NCBI RefSeq assembly: GCF_002795845.1
Contig: NZ_CP011797.1
Location: 2,069,501-2,133,500, forward strand
DNA length: 64,000 nt
Direction of reading: 5' to 3'
Source of the DNA: Reinekea forsetii
GTDB taxonomy: Bacteria; Pseudomonadota; Gammaproteobacteria; Pseudomonadales; Natronospirillaceae
Shown here: in pieces, positions 9,636 through 18,289 of the stretch
Position numbering within the stretch: the stretch's first letter is position 1
Layout of the letters: every line of letters begins with the position of its first letter
Program-made: the position numbers and the translations under genes
Notes under the pieces: generated by a model
What the model saw: the letters and a program-made list of their open reading frames with translations, nothing else
What the model was told of the DNA's origin: nothing
Databases searched by the model: none

Positions 9636-10529
9636 ATGCCGGCAATCTGCTCTCTGATCGCGGGCCCGGGTGCCATTGGCGCCCTCGCCTGCGCCCAAGC
9701 CCAACTCTATGGCCCGGTCTGGGCCTATGCCCATCGGCCAAAGCTAAGCTTGGCGACTGAATGCCGGCGCACCCCGACGTCCGTGCCGTTGCTCTGGCAA
9801 CCCTTGAGTGCAGCAGAGGACACCGTCGAGCTGATCTGGATCTGTTGTAAGGCTTATCAGGCGCAAGCCACTGCAGAGGTACTGCTGAATCGCTACCCCA
9901 ATGCCGTCGCGATCTTGTTGCATAATGGCATGGGTCCGCAGCAGCAGCTGGCAAAGCAGTTCCCCGGCCGCCTGATCTGGGGCACCACTACCTGTGGTGC
10001 GCTCAAACTGGACCCGTACACCTTTCAACAAACCGGTTACGGCACCAGCCACCTGGGCTTACCGCCTAGCTCATCGGCACGGAGCCCCGCTGCGGCTATG
10101 CTGGCGCGCCTGGCCACTTGGCATGGGCCGTTGAATCCGATCGTTACGGAGCAGGTTGAGCCGTTACTGTGGCAAAAAATACTAATCAATGCGGTAATCA
10201 ACCCTATTACTGCGGCCCACCAGATTCGTAACGGCCAACTCTTAGAACCCGCATTTGCTGCCGAGATTGACGGCCTCTGTGGCGAAATAGGCCAGCTGAT
10301 GCAACATCTGAAGCTGCCAGCCATTGCCAACCCGCACCAGCTGATACAGAAAGTTGCCACGCTCACGGCGGAAAATCGCTCCTCGATGGCCGAGGATGTC
10401 CGAACCGGTCGGCCAACGGAAATCGACTACATTACCGGCTTTTTGTTGCACCAGGCGCATGGCTTCGGGCTGGCGACACCCTTTTTAGCAAAGTGGCATA
10501 AACAAATTGCACAAGCTGGTAAATCCTGA
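9636..10529 (+). CDS. panE: 2-dehydropantoate 2-reductase (ketopantoate reductase)
   Basis: A 297-residue ApbA/PanE-family enzyme that reduces 2-dehydropantoate to pantoate with NADPH in pantothenate and CoA synthesis. The Rossmann motif is AGPGAIGAL at about 9-17. The C-terminal domain shows the family pattern: LWQKILINAVINPITA, with the conserved catalytic lysine, then NRSSMAEDVRTGRPTEIDYI and a hydrophobic tail. It lies between the response regulator and the histidine kinase in the same direction. PanE paralogues acting on other 2-oxo acids exist, so the exact substrate is slightly uncertain. Confidence 0.88.
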   Translation: MPAICSLIAGPGAIGALACAQAQLYGPVWAYAHRPKLSLATECRRTPTSVPLLWQPLSAAEDTVELIWICCKAYQAQATAEVLLNRYPNAVAILLHNGMGPQQQLAKQFPGRLIWGTTTCGALKLDPYTFQQTGYGTSHLGLPPSSSARSPAAAMLARLATWHGPLNPIVTEQVEPLLWQKILINAVINPITAAHQIRNGQLLEPAFAAEIDGLCGEIGQLMQHLKLPAIANPHQLIQKVATLTAENRSSMAEDVRTGRPTEIDYITGFLLHQAHGFGLATPFLAKWHKQIAQAGKS

Positions 10530-10576
10530 CAGTCTTATTGCTTCTTTTAGCTTCCTAGAAGTGCATCCAACTGCGC

Positions 10577-12217
10577 ATGCTTCAGTTCAGGTCTCTCAGC
10601 CAACGCCTCTTTTTTGGCTATGCCGCCGCCACATTGGCGTTGATCGGTTTTCTGGTGCTTTTCGATGAGGTAACCGACTTTAGCCTGTTAACCCGCTTAA
10701 TGGTTTCATTAACACTGATCAGCCTGGTGTTTTTAATCCTGCACCTATTTTTTTACCGCTACGTGCTCCGCCCGCTCAAACATCTGATGCAGATCACCCA
10801 GAAGCTGGCCGATGGCGGCAATTCATTGATTCGCGCCGAAAAAATGCAGAATGACGAGGTAGGCGATTTAGTAGATGCCTTTAATGAGATGCTCGACCAG
10901 ATACAACTGCGTAAAGAAATGATTGTCTCCGAGCGAGATCGGGTCGCGATTGCGCTCGAACAGGCCGATGACTATGCCAATGTCACCCTGGCCACCAATA
11001 AGCAGCTGGAAATTGAGGTCCAGGTGCGCAAGCGCATCGAGGCCAAGCTGACCGAGTTTCAGCAGTTTTTGACCTCCATTATCGACTCGATGCCATCGGT
11101 GCTGATCACCATTGATCAACAATTTAATGTCACCCAATGGAACTGCGAAGCCTCCGACCTGAGCGGCACCGACAGCACCAAGGCGATCGGTAGTAAGGTT
11201 CAAGACGCCTTTCCGATGATCGCCCAGCATATTGAGTGGATCGAACAGGTTTGGCATCAGAACGTATCACGCACCTTGCACAATATCGAACAAACGGTGC
11301 ACCACCAGATCCGCCACTTTGATATCATCGTCTACCCGCTCAAAGACACCGATGCACCGAGCGCGGTGATTCGGATCGATGACATTACCGATAAGTTCCT
11401 GATGGAAGAAGCCATTATTCAGTCCGAAAAGGTTATGTCATTGGGCGGCATGGCGGCGGGCATGGCGCATGAAATCAATAACCCGATCAGCGCCATCGTG
11501 CAGAATGTACAGAATATCAAGCGGCGCATCGCGCCCGACCTGGCCATCAATCAGCTCCAGGCCGAGAAAAGCGGTATTGAACTGGACCATCTGAACCATT
11601 ATCTCACCGAACGCAAAATACACGCATTCTTGGATAATATTTCTCAGTCGGGTATTCGGGCCTCGAACCTGGTCACCAATATGCTGCAGTTTAGCCGTGA
11701 AAGTGGCGTGAATATGCAACCCTGCTTGATTGTCGATGTACTCGAAAAGGCTATTAACATTGCCATAACCGACGATCGCCTGAGCGATTTCAAAGACAAT
11801 TTCGACCTCAATTTCGACCAAGACTTTGCCGCACCCCAGGCTCTGGTTGCCGGAGTATTTAGTGAACTGGAGCAGGTCTTACTCAATCTGATCAAAAATG
11901 CGGTATTCGCCATCAAAGAGCGCATGCTGAGTCTGAACGATATTGATGAGGGTATAATCCATATTCATCAATACGTCTTAGATAACCAATGTATTATCAG
12001 CGTTGTCGACAACGGCATCGGCATGAGCGCGCAAACGCGCAAGAAAATATTTGAGCCATTTTTTACCACCAAAGAAGTTGGCGCAGGCACTGGCTTGGGT
12101 CTGTCCGTCAGCTATTTCATTGTTTGCTCACACCATAACGGGCAAATGCAGGTGGAATCGGAATTCGGCCATGGCTGTCGTTTCGAGATCACCCTACCAC
12201 TCTATATCGAGGCATAA
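10577..12217 (+). CDS. Membrane sensor histidine kinase (HAMP-PAS-HisKA-HATPase)
   Basis: A 546-residue inner-membrane sensor kinase. Two membrane helices (about 14-30 and 41-60) have only a short loop between them, so there is little periplasmic sensor. A HAMP linker follows ([17 protein letters not shown], 65-81), then a coiled coil, a PAS-like domain (about 165-270) and the kinase core. H298 in [13 protein letters not shown] is the predicted phospho-histidine. The N box has N441, G1 is DNGIGM (478-483), the F box FEPFFTT, and G2 GTGLGL (504-509). The class resembles NtrB/ZraS-type kinases. The signal is unknown; the REC protein encoded upstream is a candidate partner, but no DNA-binding regulator is adjacent. 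Confidence 0.9.
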   Translation: MLQFRSLSQRLFFGYAAATLALIGFLVLFDEVTDFSLLTRLMVSLTLISLVFLILHLFFYRYVLRPLKHLMQITQKLADGGNSLIRAEKMQNDEVGDLVDAFNEMLDQIQLRKEMIVSERDRVAIALEQADDYANVTLATNKQLEIEVQVRKRIEAKLTEFQQFLTSIIDSMPSVLITIDQQFNVTQWNCEASDLSGTDSTKAIGSKVQDAFPMIAQHIEWIEQVWHQNVSRTLHNIEQTVHHQIRHFDIIVYPLKDTDAPSAVIRIDDITDKFLMEEAIIQSEKVMSLGGMAAGMAHEINNPISAIVQNVQNIKRRIAPDLAINQLQAEKSGIELDHLNHYLTERKIHAFLDNISQSGIRASNLVTNMLQFSRESGVNMQPCLIVDVLEKAINIAITDDRLSDFKDNFDLNFDQDFAAPQALVAGVFSELEQVLLNLIKNAVFAIKERMLSLNDIDEGIIHIHQYVLDNQCIISVVDNGIGMSAQTRKKIFEPFFTTKEVGAGTGLGLSVSYFIVCSHHNGQMQVESEFGHGCRFEITLPLYIEA

Positions 12218-12221
12218 GCAA

Positions 12222-12788
12222 TTGGGTTACCGACTGACAAAGATCTACACCAAAACCGGCGACAACGGCACGACCGGCTTGGGCATCAATGAACGCATCG
12301 CCAAGGACAGCCTAAGGATTCAGGCCATTGGCGATATAGACGAGCTCAACAGCACCCTGGGTTTCTTTATTGAGAGTGTGGCGCCGACCTCCACGCATCG
12401 TGACGAACTGCGCCAAATTCAACACGACCTGTTCGACCTAGGCGGCGAGTTGGCCATGCCCGACTACAGCCTGCTCGACGGTGCCATTATCGACCAGCTG
12501 GAAGCCTTAATCGACCGCGATAACGCCGAGCTGCCACCGCTGACTAACTTTATCTTACCCGGCGGTAACGAAGCGGCCGCGCGCTGCCATATGGCACGGG
12601 CCCTATGCCGACGGGTGGAACGCACCGTGGTGACCTTCAACCGCGCCGAGGACAAGCCCCATACCCTGGCGCAAACCTACCTCAACCGCTTATCGGACTA
12701 TCTCTTTGTCTTGGCACGCCTATTGGTGCAAGAGCAAGGCGATGCTGAAGTATTGTGGCAGTCGCGCCACCGCAGAGACCCCAAATAG
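12222..12788 (+). CDS. Cob(I)alamin adenosyltransferase, PduO type
   Basis: ATP:corrinoid adenosyltransferase that makes adenosylcobalamin from cob(I)alamin and ATP. The family motif YTKTGDNGTTGL is at about residues 9-20. Conserved GDIDELNSTLG, PGGNEAAARCHMARALCRRVERTVV and YLNRLSDYLFVLAR follow. The reading frame is open further upstream inside the kinase gene, but homology begins at GYRLTKIYT. A TTG at 12222 with GAGG nine bases upstream gives the usual length of 188 residues, so I use that rare start. It begins five bases after the kinase stop, suggesting co-transcription. Confidence 0.92.
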   Translation: MGYRLTKIYTKTGDNGTTGLGINERIAKDSLRIQAIGDIDELNSTLGFFIESVAPTSTHRDELRQIQHDLFDLGGELAMPDYSLLDGAIIDQLEALIDRDNAELPPLTNFILPGGNEAAARCHMARALCRRVERTVVTFNRAEDKPHTLAQTYLNRLSDYLFVLARLLVQEQGDAEVLWQSRHRRDPK

Positions 12789-13009
12789 CCTAACAACAGG
12801 CGCACAGAACACCCTATCGCGGCAGCTCAGGCTGCTGCGCTGATTCATTCGAACTCGATGAGATCCCTTCTCCCCGCCCCTGCGTATTGATACCCAACGC
12901 ATCGAAAGGCTTCTGGCAATTGGTCTAGCCTTGCCGACTGGTATTCATTTAACCAAGCCATCAGCCTTAGGTAGACCGATAGAGGCCCGTTATCGAGGAG
13001 AAACGCAGC

Positions 13010-13444
13010 GTGACTCGCAGTAGTTTGACCATCTTTTACGACGCCCAGTGCCCCTTATGCAATCTGGAAATGCAGAAGCTAAAGGATCAGGACACAGCAG
13101 GCTTAATCATCTTGGTGGATTTGCACCAGGCGGACTTCGAACAGCAATTTCCGCATGTCGATCGAGCTCAAGCGCTTAAGATCCTCTACGGCGAATATCA
13201 GGGTGAGCCTCTGAGAGCGATGGATGTAACCCATAGGGCCTGGACGCTGGTCGGTCGAGGAACCCTAGTAGCCCCACTGCGCTGGCCCATCATTCGGCCA
13301 CTGGCCCATCTCGTCTATCTGCTCCTGGCCAAATACCGCCGCCCTATTTCCCATTTTTTATTTACGCGCTTTGGCCTCGGTCTGGCCGTGTGTGACCAAG
13401 GAACCTGTTATGAACAAACAAACCACTCTAATCATCGGGGCTAG
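13010..13444 (+). CDS. DCC-family (DUF393) thiol-disulfide oxidoreductase-like protein
   Basis: A 144-residue DUF393 protein. The family signature is FYDAQCPLCNLEM at about 9-21, with C14 and C17 forming a CxxC pair as in thioredoxin-like folds. A later GRGTLVAPLRWPIIRPL segment is also typical. It starts at GTG 13010 with a CGAGGAG ribosome site nine bases upstream. The 3' end overlaps the next gene by 35 bases, so the two are probably co-translated. The biochemical role of the family is unproven. Confidence 0.85.
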   Translation: MTRSSLTIFYDAQCPLCNLEMQKLKDQDTAGLIILVDLHQADFEQQFPHVDRAQALKILYGEYQGEPLRAMDVTHRAWTLVGRGTLVAPLRWPIIRPLAHLVYLLLAKYRRPISHFLFTRFGLGLAVCDQGTCYEQTNHSNHRG

Positions 13445-14144
13445 CAGCGCGATAGCCAAGGCCTTGGCCGCGCAAGTTATTGCCGACCCAGACGCAGAAC
13501 TGGTTTTGGTCAGCCGCGATGTGAGCTACTACCAAAGCGCCGAGTTTGAGCACGCCAAACTGGTTCGAGTAAGCGACTATCAAGAGGCTGAAATCGGTCT
13601 CGCGGTGGCCCGCATACAGCGCGCGACCGAATCGGACATTGCCCGGGTTTTTATCTGCCATGGGGTCTTGCACAACGACAACTGCCAGCCAGAAAAGCGC
13701 TTGGAGGACTTCTCCGCCGCGTCCTTCACTGAAATTGTCAGCGCCAACACGATCACCCCGATGCTCTGGTTAAAATCTTTAATGCCGATCCTAACGGGCC
13801 GCCAGAAGTGCAAGGTGGTGGTCTTTAGCGCCCGAGTCGGCAGCATAGCCGACAATGCAATTGGTGGCTGGTACAGCTATCGCGCCTCCAAGGCTGCGAT
13901 GAATATGCTGCTCAAGTCGGCTGCGGTGGAACTCGCGCGTCGGGCAAAAAACATCAAACTGATCTCTTTTCACCCCGGCACCACGGATACACCCCTGTCG
14001 AAGCCGTTTCAGCGCAGCGTACCGGACGGTAAGCTCTTTACCAGTGAATTTGTCGCCGAGCAGCTATTAAGCATCGTGGCCGACACGCCAGTCGATGGCA
14101 CAGCCAGTTTCCTCGATTGGCAAGGCAAAACCATACCCTGGTAG
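13410..14144 (+). CDS. Short-chain dehydrogenase/reductase
   Basis: A 244-residue classical SDR. The nucleotide-binding glycine motif is the variant IGASSAIAKAL at about 9-19. The catalytic YxxxK is in GGWYSYRASKAAMNML (Tyr about 157, Lys about 161), preceded by VVFSARVGSI, and FHPGTTDTPLSKPF follows. The ATG at 13410 has AAGGAA close upstream and overlaps the DCC gene. Homologues are often annotated as C-factor-like or SDR oxidoreductases; the substrate is unknown. Confidence 0.88.
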   Translation: MNKQTTLIIGASSAIAKALAAQVIADPDAELVLVSRDVSYYQSAEFEHAKLVRVSDYQEAEIGLAVARIQRATESDIARVFICHGVLHNDNCQPEKRLEDFSAASFTEIVSANTITPMLWLKSLMPILTGRQKCKVVVFSARVGSIADNAIGGWYSYRASKAAMNMLLKSAAVELARRAKNIKLISFHPGTTDTPLSKPFQRSVPDGKLFTSEFVAEQLLSIVADTPVDGTASFLDWQGKTIPW

Positions 14145-14147
14145 GGT

Positions 14148-14206
14148 TTGTGGCTACCGGGCAGGCGATTGTGGCTACCGGGCAGGCGGTTATTGCTACC
14201 GGATAG
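14148..14206 (+). repeat. 21-bp tandem repeat, about three copies
   Basis: TTGTGGCTACCGGGCAGGCG plus one base occurs at 14148-14168 and 14169-14189, followed by a diverged partial copy (TTATTGCTACCGGATAG, from 14190). It lies just past the SDR stop codon; no function is evident. Confidence 0.75.
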
Positions 14207-14297
14207 ATGCCAAGGTTTGAGCCCCGGCCAAACTCGCTGAGCGATCTAACCCGGGGGTCCGTACGTAACCTCTTTAAACCTTAAGAAGAAATGACCT

Positions 14298-14480
14298 ATG
14301 TTTTCTATGTTCAAGTCTGACCCAACGAAAAAACTCAAGAAGCAGTACGAAGCCAAACTTCAAGAGGCCATGGAAGCCCAACGAGGCGGCGATATTCGCA
14401 GCTACTCCATGCTCAGCGAGGAAGCGGATGGCTTGTACAAGCAGTTCCTCGCCGCCGAGCAAGAAGCAAAGGCAAAATAG
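14298..14480 (+). CDS. Small DUF6435-type protein
   Basis: A 60-residue, highly charged, probably helical cytosolic protein that begins MFSMFKSDPTKKLKKQYEAK. The pattern of a short KDP/SDP head, KKQYEAKLQEAMEAQRGGDI and SYSMLSEEAD matches a widespread small-protein family in marine gammaproteobacteria, annotated DUF6435. Purine-rich sequence (AAGAAGAAA) lies upstream. It is a single gene in its own interval and its function is unknown. Confidence 0.75.
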   Translation: MFSMFKSDPTKKLKKQYEAKLQEAMEAQRGGDIRSYSMLSEEADGLYKQFLAAEQEAKAK

Positions 14481-14696
14481 GCACCGCCTGTTTGAGCGTT
14501 GGACATCGGCCTAATAGGGTCGATGTTGCCAAGCCTAGCGAAGGTTCGGCCATCTTAAACGGCCCTTGAACCCCGCCAATGCTCCTGACGGGGCCCTTAT
14601 CCTCTGTAACACCCTCCCTATGAAAGCTCCGATCTAAGCTCCGATCTAAGAGAAAAGATTACCGCCTCGCCTCATCCTTGTGTCTGAATAAATCGT

Positions 14697-15149
14697 TTAC
14701 CGATTATGTGCATATTGCCAAATTGAGCAATCATTCACAGCCCCCGTCTCGACAATGCCGCGGCGCATTGTGGTAAGCGAATGGTGTGAGGGACAAAACG
14801 CATCAATAATGACCTTTACCGATTCCTCGGGCCTAGACTTACCACACATAAAAATATCAAAGGCCGCATAATCTCGCTCTGGCCATGTATGTACCGAAAT
14901 GTGTGATTCCGCCAGAACTGCCACCCCTGAAATACCACCACTGGACTCGAAGCAATGAACATGCATGTGCAAAAGTGTTGCATCACTTGAACAAATGCAG
15001 TTATTAAACACGGCCTCCATAAAGCCACTGTCAGTTAATTTTTTAGCGCCCCACACATCAAGTATAATATGAGTGCCAGCAAACTCCACGCCATCGACCG
15101 TTTGAAAATAGTCCTTTACAGAGAAATCGGAGTCATTTTTTAATAACAT
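14697..15149 (-). CDS. speH: S-adenosylmethionine decarboxylase proenzyme (SpeH-type)
   Basis: Pyruvoyl-dependent AdoMet decarboxylase of the short prokaryotic class, which makes decarboxylated AdoMet, the aminopropyl donor. Self-cleavage would occur between E81 and S82 in AESHISVHTWPE. S82, H87 and C102 (in MCGKSRP) keep the spacing of Ser63, His68 and Cys83 in the Thermotoga enzyme. The 150-residue length is slightly above the usual 120-140 because of an N-terminal extension. It is the last gene of the leftward radical SAM-MFS-SpeH set, with no spermidine synthase gene nearby. That context suggests use in the specialised pathway rather than in polyamine metabolism, but this is inference. 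Confidence 0.9.
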   Translation of the reverse strand: MLLKNDSDFSVKDYFQTVDGVEFAGTHIILDVWGAKKLTDSGFMEAVFNNCICSSDATLLHMHVHCFESSGGISGVAVLAESHISVHTWPERDYAAFDIFMCGKSRPEESVKVIIDAFCPSHHSLTTMRRGIVETGAVNDCSIWQYAHNR

Positions 15150-15212
15150 GTACCGCCTCCTTATCGTGACAATAGTATTATAATTTCCGTAAAAAACGCC
15201 AATACAGTCTAT

Positions 15213-16439
15213 CTAAGACATATATTTTTCGCTTTCAACGGGCCAAGTACTGTGCCTTTTTCGTTCTAACAAACGAACAATTATAAAGCCGAAGGCTATG
15301 CAAGCGCAGATAAAACCAAGTAGAACGCCTGAATATTTGGCGCTGACTACCATTAAAACAACTCCAACAATAAATCCTGAAAGCGCTTCACCGGTATTGG
15401 CGAGAGTAGAGAAATAGCTAAAAACCTTACCCATGTATTTTTCTTCGGTATTCTTTTGAATGCTGCAAATTAGCGCGACATCCACAAACGCACCTGAAAC
15501 ACCTAAAACGAAGGCCCATCCTAACAGCCAAAAGAGATTATTCGACACAAACAACATTGATATACATAGACCGTAAACCAACCAATAGACCGTGGGCGTA
15601 TTCAGTGTGGTTTCGACTTTCCCGAACAGGTAGGCGCCAAATAGGGTTCCCGCAGCGATCAAACCTAAGGTCCAGGCCACAAGTTCAGGCGGCCGGTTCA
15701 TATCCACCGTTATGTACAACGGAATAACAAGACGAATAATTGCTGAAATTGCAAGAATAGAGGCTGCGGAACAATACACGGTGTCAAAAAGCTTCCTTCG
15801 ACCATTCAGGTACCTGAAAATATTAAACCTAATTTCATTGGAATCGCTGATTCGACCATTCTTGCTCAGAGGATAATAGTTAATTAGAAAAACCAGCATT
15901 AAGGAAACGAGATAGGTCATTGAGTCGAATAAGAAGGCTTGCCAATACTCGCCTACTGTCACAATTACGCCCGCTATGAGTGGCCCAGCAATAACACCCA
16001 AATTCTCTGAGACTTGGAATCTACTGTTATATTTCGTAAGATCTGCTTTCTTTACCAGTTCTGGCAACATGGCTTGTTGAGCGGGTTGATAGAAACACCT
16101 ACAGGTTGTCGACAAGAAAGCGATACAAGCCAACAGTGCGACACTTTCTAGATTGAAGAAAACCAGGTATGTTAAGGCAAGCGCCAAAGAAAATCGAATA
16201 GCATCCGCTATCAGCATGTTCGTTTTCCTGTTATACCGGTCTGCCACCACACCACCCAGGTAGCCGAAAAAAAGATAGGGAATAAACTGAATGGTAATAA
16301 CCAAGCCCATTTGAAATTCATTACCTTTCAACAGACCAACAATTAACAGGATAAATACAACATCCTGTAAGCTATTGCCCATCTTAGCGAGGCCGTGGGC
16401 GGCTATTAAGAGATACTTATTAACATCTCTTTGTTTCAT
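15213..16439 (-). CDS. MFS exporter, EntS-like
   Basis: A 408-residue major facilitator with about twelve hydrophobic segments. The N-terminal half contains the loop 2-3 signature in variant form, GYLGGVVADRYNRKTNMLIAD. The pattern matches the MFS_3/EntS group that exports siderophores and small drugs. It lies between the radical SAM and AdoMet decarboxylase genes with short gaps (94 and 63 bases), so it is probably part of their operon and exports the product. The transported compound is unknown. Confidence 0.85.
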   Translation of the reverse strand: MKQRDVNKYLLIAAHGLAKMGNSLQDVVFILLIVGLLKGNEFQMGLVITIQFIPYLFFGYLGGVVADRYNRKTNMLIADAIRFSLALALTYLVFFNLESVALLACIAFLSTTCRCFYQPAQQAMLPELVKKADLTKYNSRFQVSENLGVIAGPLIAGVIVTVGEYWQAFLFDSMTYLVSLMLVFLINYYPLSKNGRISDSNEIRFNIFRYLNGRRKLFDTVYCSAASILAISAIIRLVIPLYITVDMNRPPELVAWTLGLIAAGTLFGAYLFGKVETTLNTPTVYWLVYGLCISMLFVSNNLFWLLGWAFVLGVSGAFVDVALICSIQKNTEEKYMGKVFSYFSTLANTGEALSGFIVGVVLMVVSAKYSGVLLGFICACIAFGFIIVRLLERKRHSTWPVESEKYMS

Positions 16440-16533
16440 TTAAGGCCATCCTTCAGATTATTTATTTCATGCCTAACATCACCTAACGAGCAACCTACTA
16501 AATAAACTCATGACTACGGGTCTTAATATAATA

Positions 16534-17946
16534 CTAGGTGAAATATTCATCCCCATAGACAATTTCCCGCGTCGAGATAAAACGGTCCGGCGTCTCTAAC
16601 TGGGTGGCCACAATATTATCAAGGCACTGCCGTTCAGTTTGAGTCATCAGGAAATACATCATATTTACGTAGTTATACCACCCAGCCTTGGTGATCCGAT
16701 AGTGAGTCGACTCATCCCGAATAAGCCCAATGCCAACAAGCTGCTCGATACGTTCAAGTAATACGCCCGGTATCTTATTAAAGGCAATACGCGCTTTATC
16801 AGCAAAGCCGTGGTATGGCAACCTGAGAATGAGGGGCCGAGCGTAATCGAGTACTTCTGGGTGTGTACGGACCTTAACAACTATTTCTCTTGTTCTTGTA
16901 TAGGCTTCTATATATCTGGAACGGCTGGTCGGATTCTGAATCGTCATACCAAACAGTGACGAAATTGCATTAACCCCGAAACCGAGCAAGTCATAATCAT
17001 GATATCCGTATACATGCTCGTGGTACTGAAAGGTATAGCCTTCATAAATAACCTTATCCCTATTATAGACGTCAGTTTTTCGATACCCGTGGCCATTGTG
17101 AGGTGCATAACCTCTTGAACGCATATACTCATCCACGAGTAGGTTCATGGTAAACTTTCGAACCGCTGAGGTAGGTTCACACTGTAAATCGAGAAGCGAC
17201 TTATGGAGTGAGGTTTGGGTCATAACATTGTCAATAGGGTAGATATCAATATTTGAGCAGCCGGTATCACAAGCAGCTGTTAGATCTTTCAATAACTCGG
17301 CCTCATCCTGGCCAGACATCCCATAAAGCAAATCAAAACTCACGGTGTTGAAATTATGTTTGAGTAATTCAATAGCACTGGATATCTGCTCTAAGGTAGC
17401 AGTAAGTGTGAACAGGTCTCTCCATCTCTTTGAGAAGCTTTGCAGGCCAAAGCGTGGATGGGATACGCCAATTTCCTTCATTGCATCAATTTTGTCTTTG
17501 GTTAAACTTTTCACTTCAATCTCGAATGAGAATTCTTCTATATCTGAAAGGTCAAAATATTCACGAATGGCTTTGCCAATAGTCCTTATGTGATCTGGGC
17601 TTAAAAGAGATGGTGTCCCACCACCGAAGAATATTGCATTAATCGGAACGCTACCTATAGGGTATTTATTGGCTTTAGCGCTCAGCTCGGTAAGTAGTGC
17701 AGAAACGTAACTATCGATTACCGATCGGTCCTTAACCAAGCCACGCGTAAATGGACAAAATGAGCAAATTGTGTCGCAAAAGGGTATATGGAAATAAAGC
17801 GCTCTCTTTTTCGCAACTGAATTTGCGCTTATGAATAGATGCTCCAGCTGTGCGGAGTCCACTGACCGCCCGGATGACGGGTAGAAAAAATTATACAGAG
17901 GGTATTGTCTATCAAATGCGAATATCCCGTTGCCCACTATATTCAT
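16534..17946 (-). CDS. HemN/HutW-family radical SAM enzyme
   Basis: A 470-residue radical SAM protein. The 4Fe-4S site is C57, C61 and C64 in HIPFCDTICSFCPF, the CxxxCxxC of the HemN family, and the SAM-binding GGGTP lies at 108-112. Further HemN-like segments (SFEIEVKS, RFGLQSF, SFDLLYG) are present, and a HemN C-terminal wing-like domain closes the protein. The opening FAFDRQYPLYNFFYPS resembles ChuW/HutW haem-cleaving enzymes more than HemN itself. Relatives include coproporphyrinogen dehydrogenase, HemW and class C methyltransferases that use two SAM molecules. With an exporter and AdoMet decarboxylase downstream and tiny ORFs upstream, a tailoring role on a peptide or small molecule is plausible; a haem-related role cannot be excluded. 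Confidence 0.85.
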   Translation of the reverse strand: MNIVGNGIFAFDRQYPLYNFFYPSSGRSVDSAQLEHLFISANSVAKKRALYFHIPFCDTICSFCPFTRGLVKDRSVIDSYVSALLTELSAKANKYPIGSVPINAIFFGGGTPSLLSPDHIRTIGKAIREYFDLSDIEEFSFEIEVKSLTKDKIDAMKEIGVSHPRFGLQSFSKRWRDLFTLTATLEQISSAIELLKHNFNTVSFDLLYGMSGQDEAELLKDLTAACDTGCSNIDIYPIDNVMTQTSLHKSLLDLQCEPTSAVRKFTMNLLVDEYMRSRGYAPHNGHGYRKTDVYNRDKVIYEGYTFQYHEHVYGYHDYDLLGFGVNAISSLFGMTIQNPTSRSRYIEAYTRTREIVVKVRTHPEVLDYARPLILRLPYHGFADKARIAFNKIPGVLLERIEQLVGIGLIRDESTHYRITKAGWYNYVNMMYFLMTQTERQCLDNIVATQLETPDRFISTREIVYGDEYFT

Positions 17947-17970
17947 AGCCTACCCTACCTAACAGGTTAT

Positions 17971-17993
17971 AAAAGGAAGGGCTCAGCCCTTCC
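17971..17993 (-). terminator. Attenuator-like hairpin ahead of the radical SAM gene
   Basis: On the minus strand GGAAGGGCT and AGCCCTTCC form a 9-bp stem (17993-17975) followed by TTTT. It lies 13 bases after the stop of the 23-codon ORF and 25 bases before the radical SAM start. A partial terminator here would raise the level of the short ORFs relative to the enzymes, a layout common in peptide-precursor operons. Confidence 0.6.
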
Positions 17994-18006
17994 GTTTAAA
18001 CTGCAT

Positions 18007-18078
18007 TTACCATACTACTGTGGCGAATTTTTTATCTTTGACTGTGGTTTTTACAAACAGTATCTTGGCGTTTTCCAT
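18007..18078 (-). CDS. Tiny ORF (23 aa), candidate precursor peptide
   Basis: A leftward ATG at 18078 opens 23 codons, beginning MENAKILFVK and ending FATVVW, then TAA. A strong ribosome site, GGAGA, sits eight bases upstream, which is better than most genes nearby. It is followed by a 9-bp hairpin and then the radical SAM gene on the same strand. The peptide is lysine- and valine-rich with a C-terminal Trp and no cysteine. Size and position recall ribosomal precursors such as PqqA that are modified by radical SAM enzymes, but I see no sequence match to a known precursor family. It could also be a leader peptide controlling the operon. Coding is likely from the ribosome site; the role is inference. 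Confidence 0.5.
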   Translation of the reverse strand: MENAKILFVKTTVKDKKFATVVW

Positions 18079-18082
18079 CGAG

Positions 18083-18220
18083 TTAGTCTCCAGTTTGTAT
18101 CAATTTATAATCATTCTCAAAGTAACATACAGGTTGCAGATAGCCTTGAGTTCCAAAACAGGTAATATTCGCTAGAACCTGAGAAACGCAGACTACAATA
18201 AATATTACTATTTTTCGCAT
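18083..18220 (-). CDS. Small secreted peptide candidate (45 aa, signal peptide)
   Basis: A leftward ATG at 18220 opens 45 codons, and the TAA ends four bases before the start of the 23-codon ORF. The first 17 residues, MRKIVIFIVVCVSQVLA, look like a Sec signal peptide with a VLA cleavage site. The remaining 28 or so residues include two cysteines (C21 and C32) and several aromatics. The ribosome site of the next ORF lies inside its 3' end, a sign of coupled translation. No clear ribosome site precedes its own ATG, which weakens the call. I recognise no family; a small exported peptide of the same operon is the best reading. Confidence 0.35.
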   Translation of the reverse strand: MRKIVIFIVVCVSQVLANITCFGTQGYLQPVCYFENDYKLIQTGD

Positions 18221-18266
18221 ATTATTTTGCTATAAATAAACACATAGATATCACACCAAAAACTAA

Positions 18267-18286
18267 TAACCCGTTTTATCGGGTTA
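18267..18286. promoter_or_regulatory. Inverted repeat upstream of the small-peptide ORFs
   Basis: TAACCCG (18267-18273) and CGGGTTA (18280-18286) form a perfect 7-bp inverted repeat around six A/T bases, about 47 bp before the 45-codon ORF. A TATAAT-like -10 box on the minus strand lies further upstream at 18315-18310. It may be an operator or a short attenuator. Confidence 0.4.
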
Positions 18287-18289
18287 ATG

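Noticed and set aside
12051-12221. Longer N-terminus for the cobalamin adenosyltransferase
   Set aside because: It lies inside the histidine kinase gene and lacks family similarity; the TTG at 12222 with GAGG gives the standard length.
14697-15149. Ordinary polyamine-pathway speD
   Set aside because: Not excluded, but it lies in an operon with a radical SAM enzyme and exporter and has no spermidine synthase neighbour, so a specialised role is favoured.
17905-18165. 86-codon ORF on the plus strand upstream of the radical SAM gene
   Set aside because: It is antisense to the two small leftward ORFs, includes the hairpin, and has no ribosome site.
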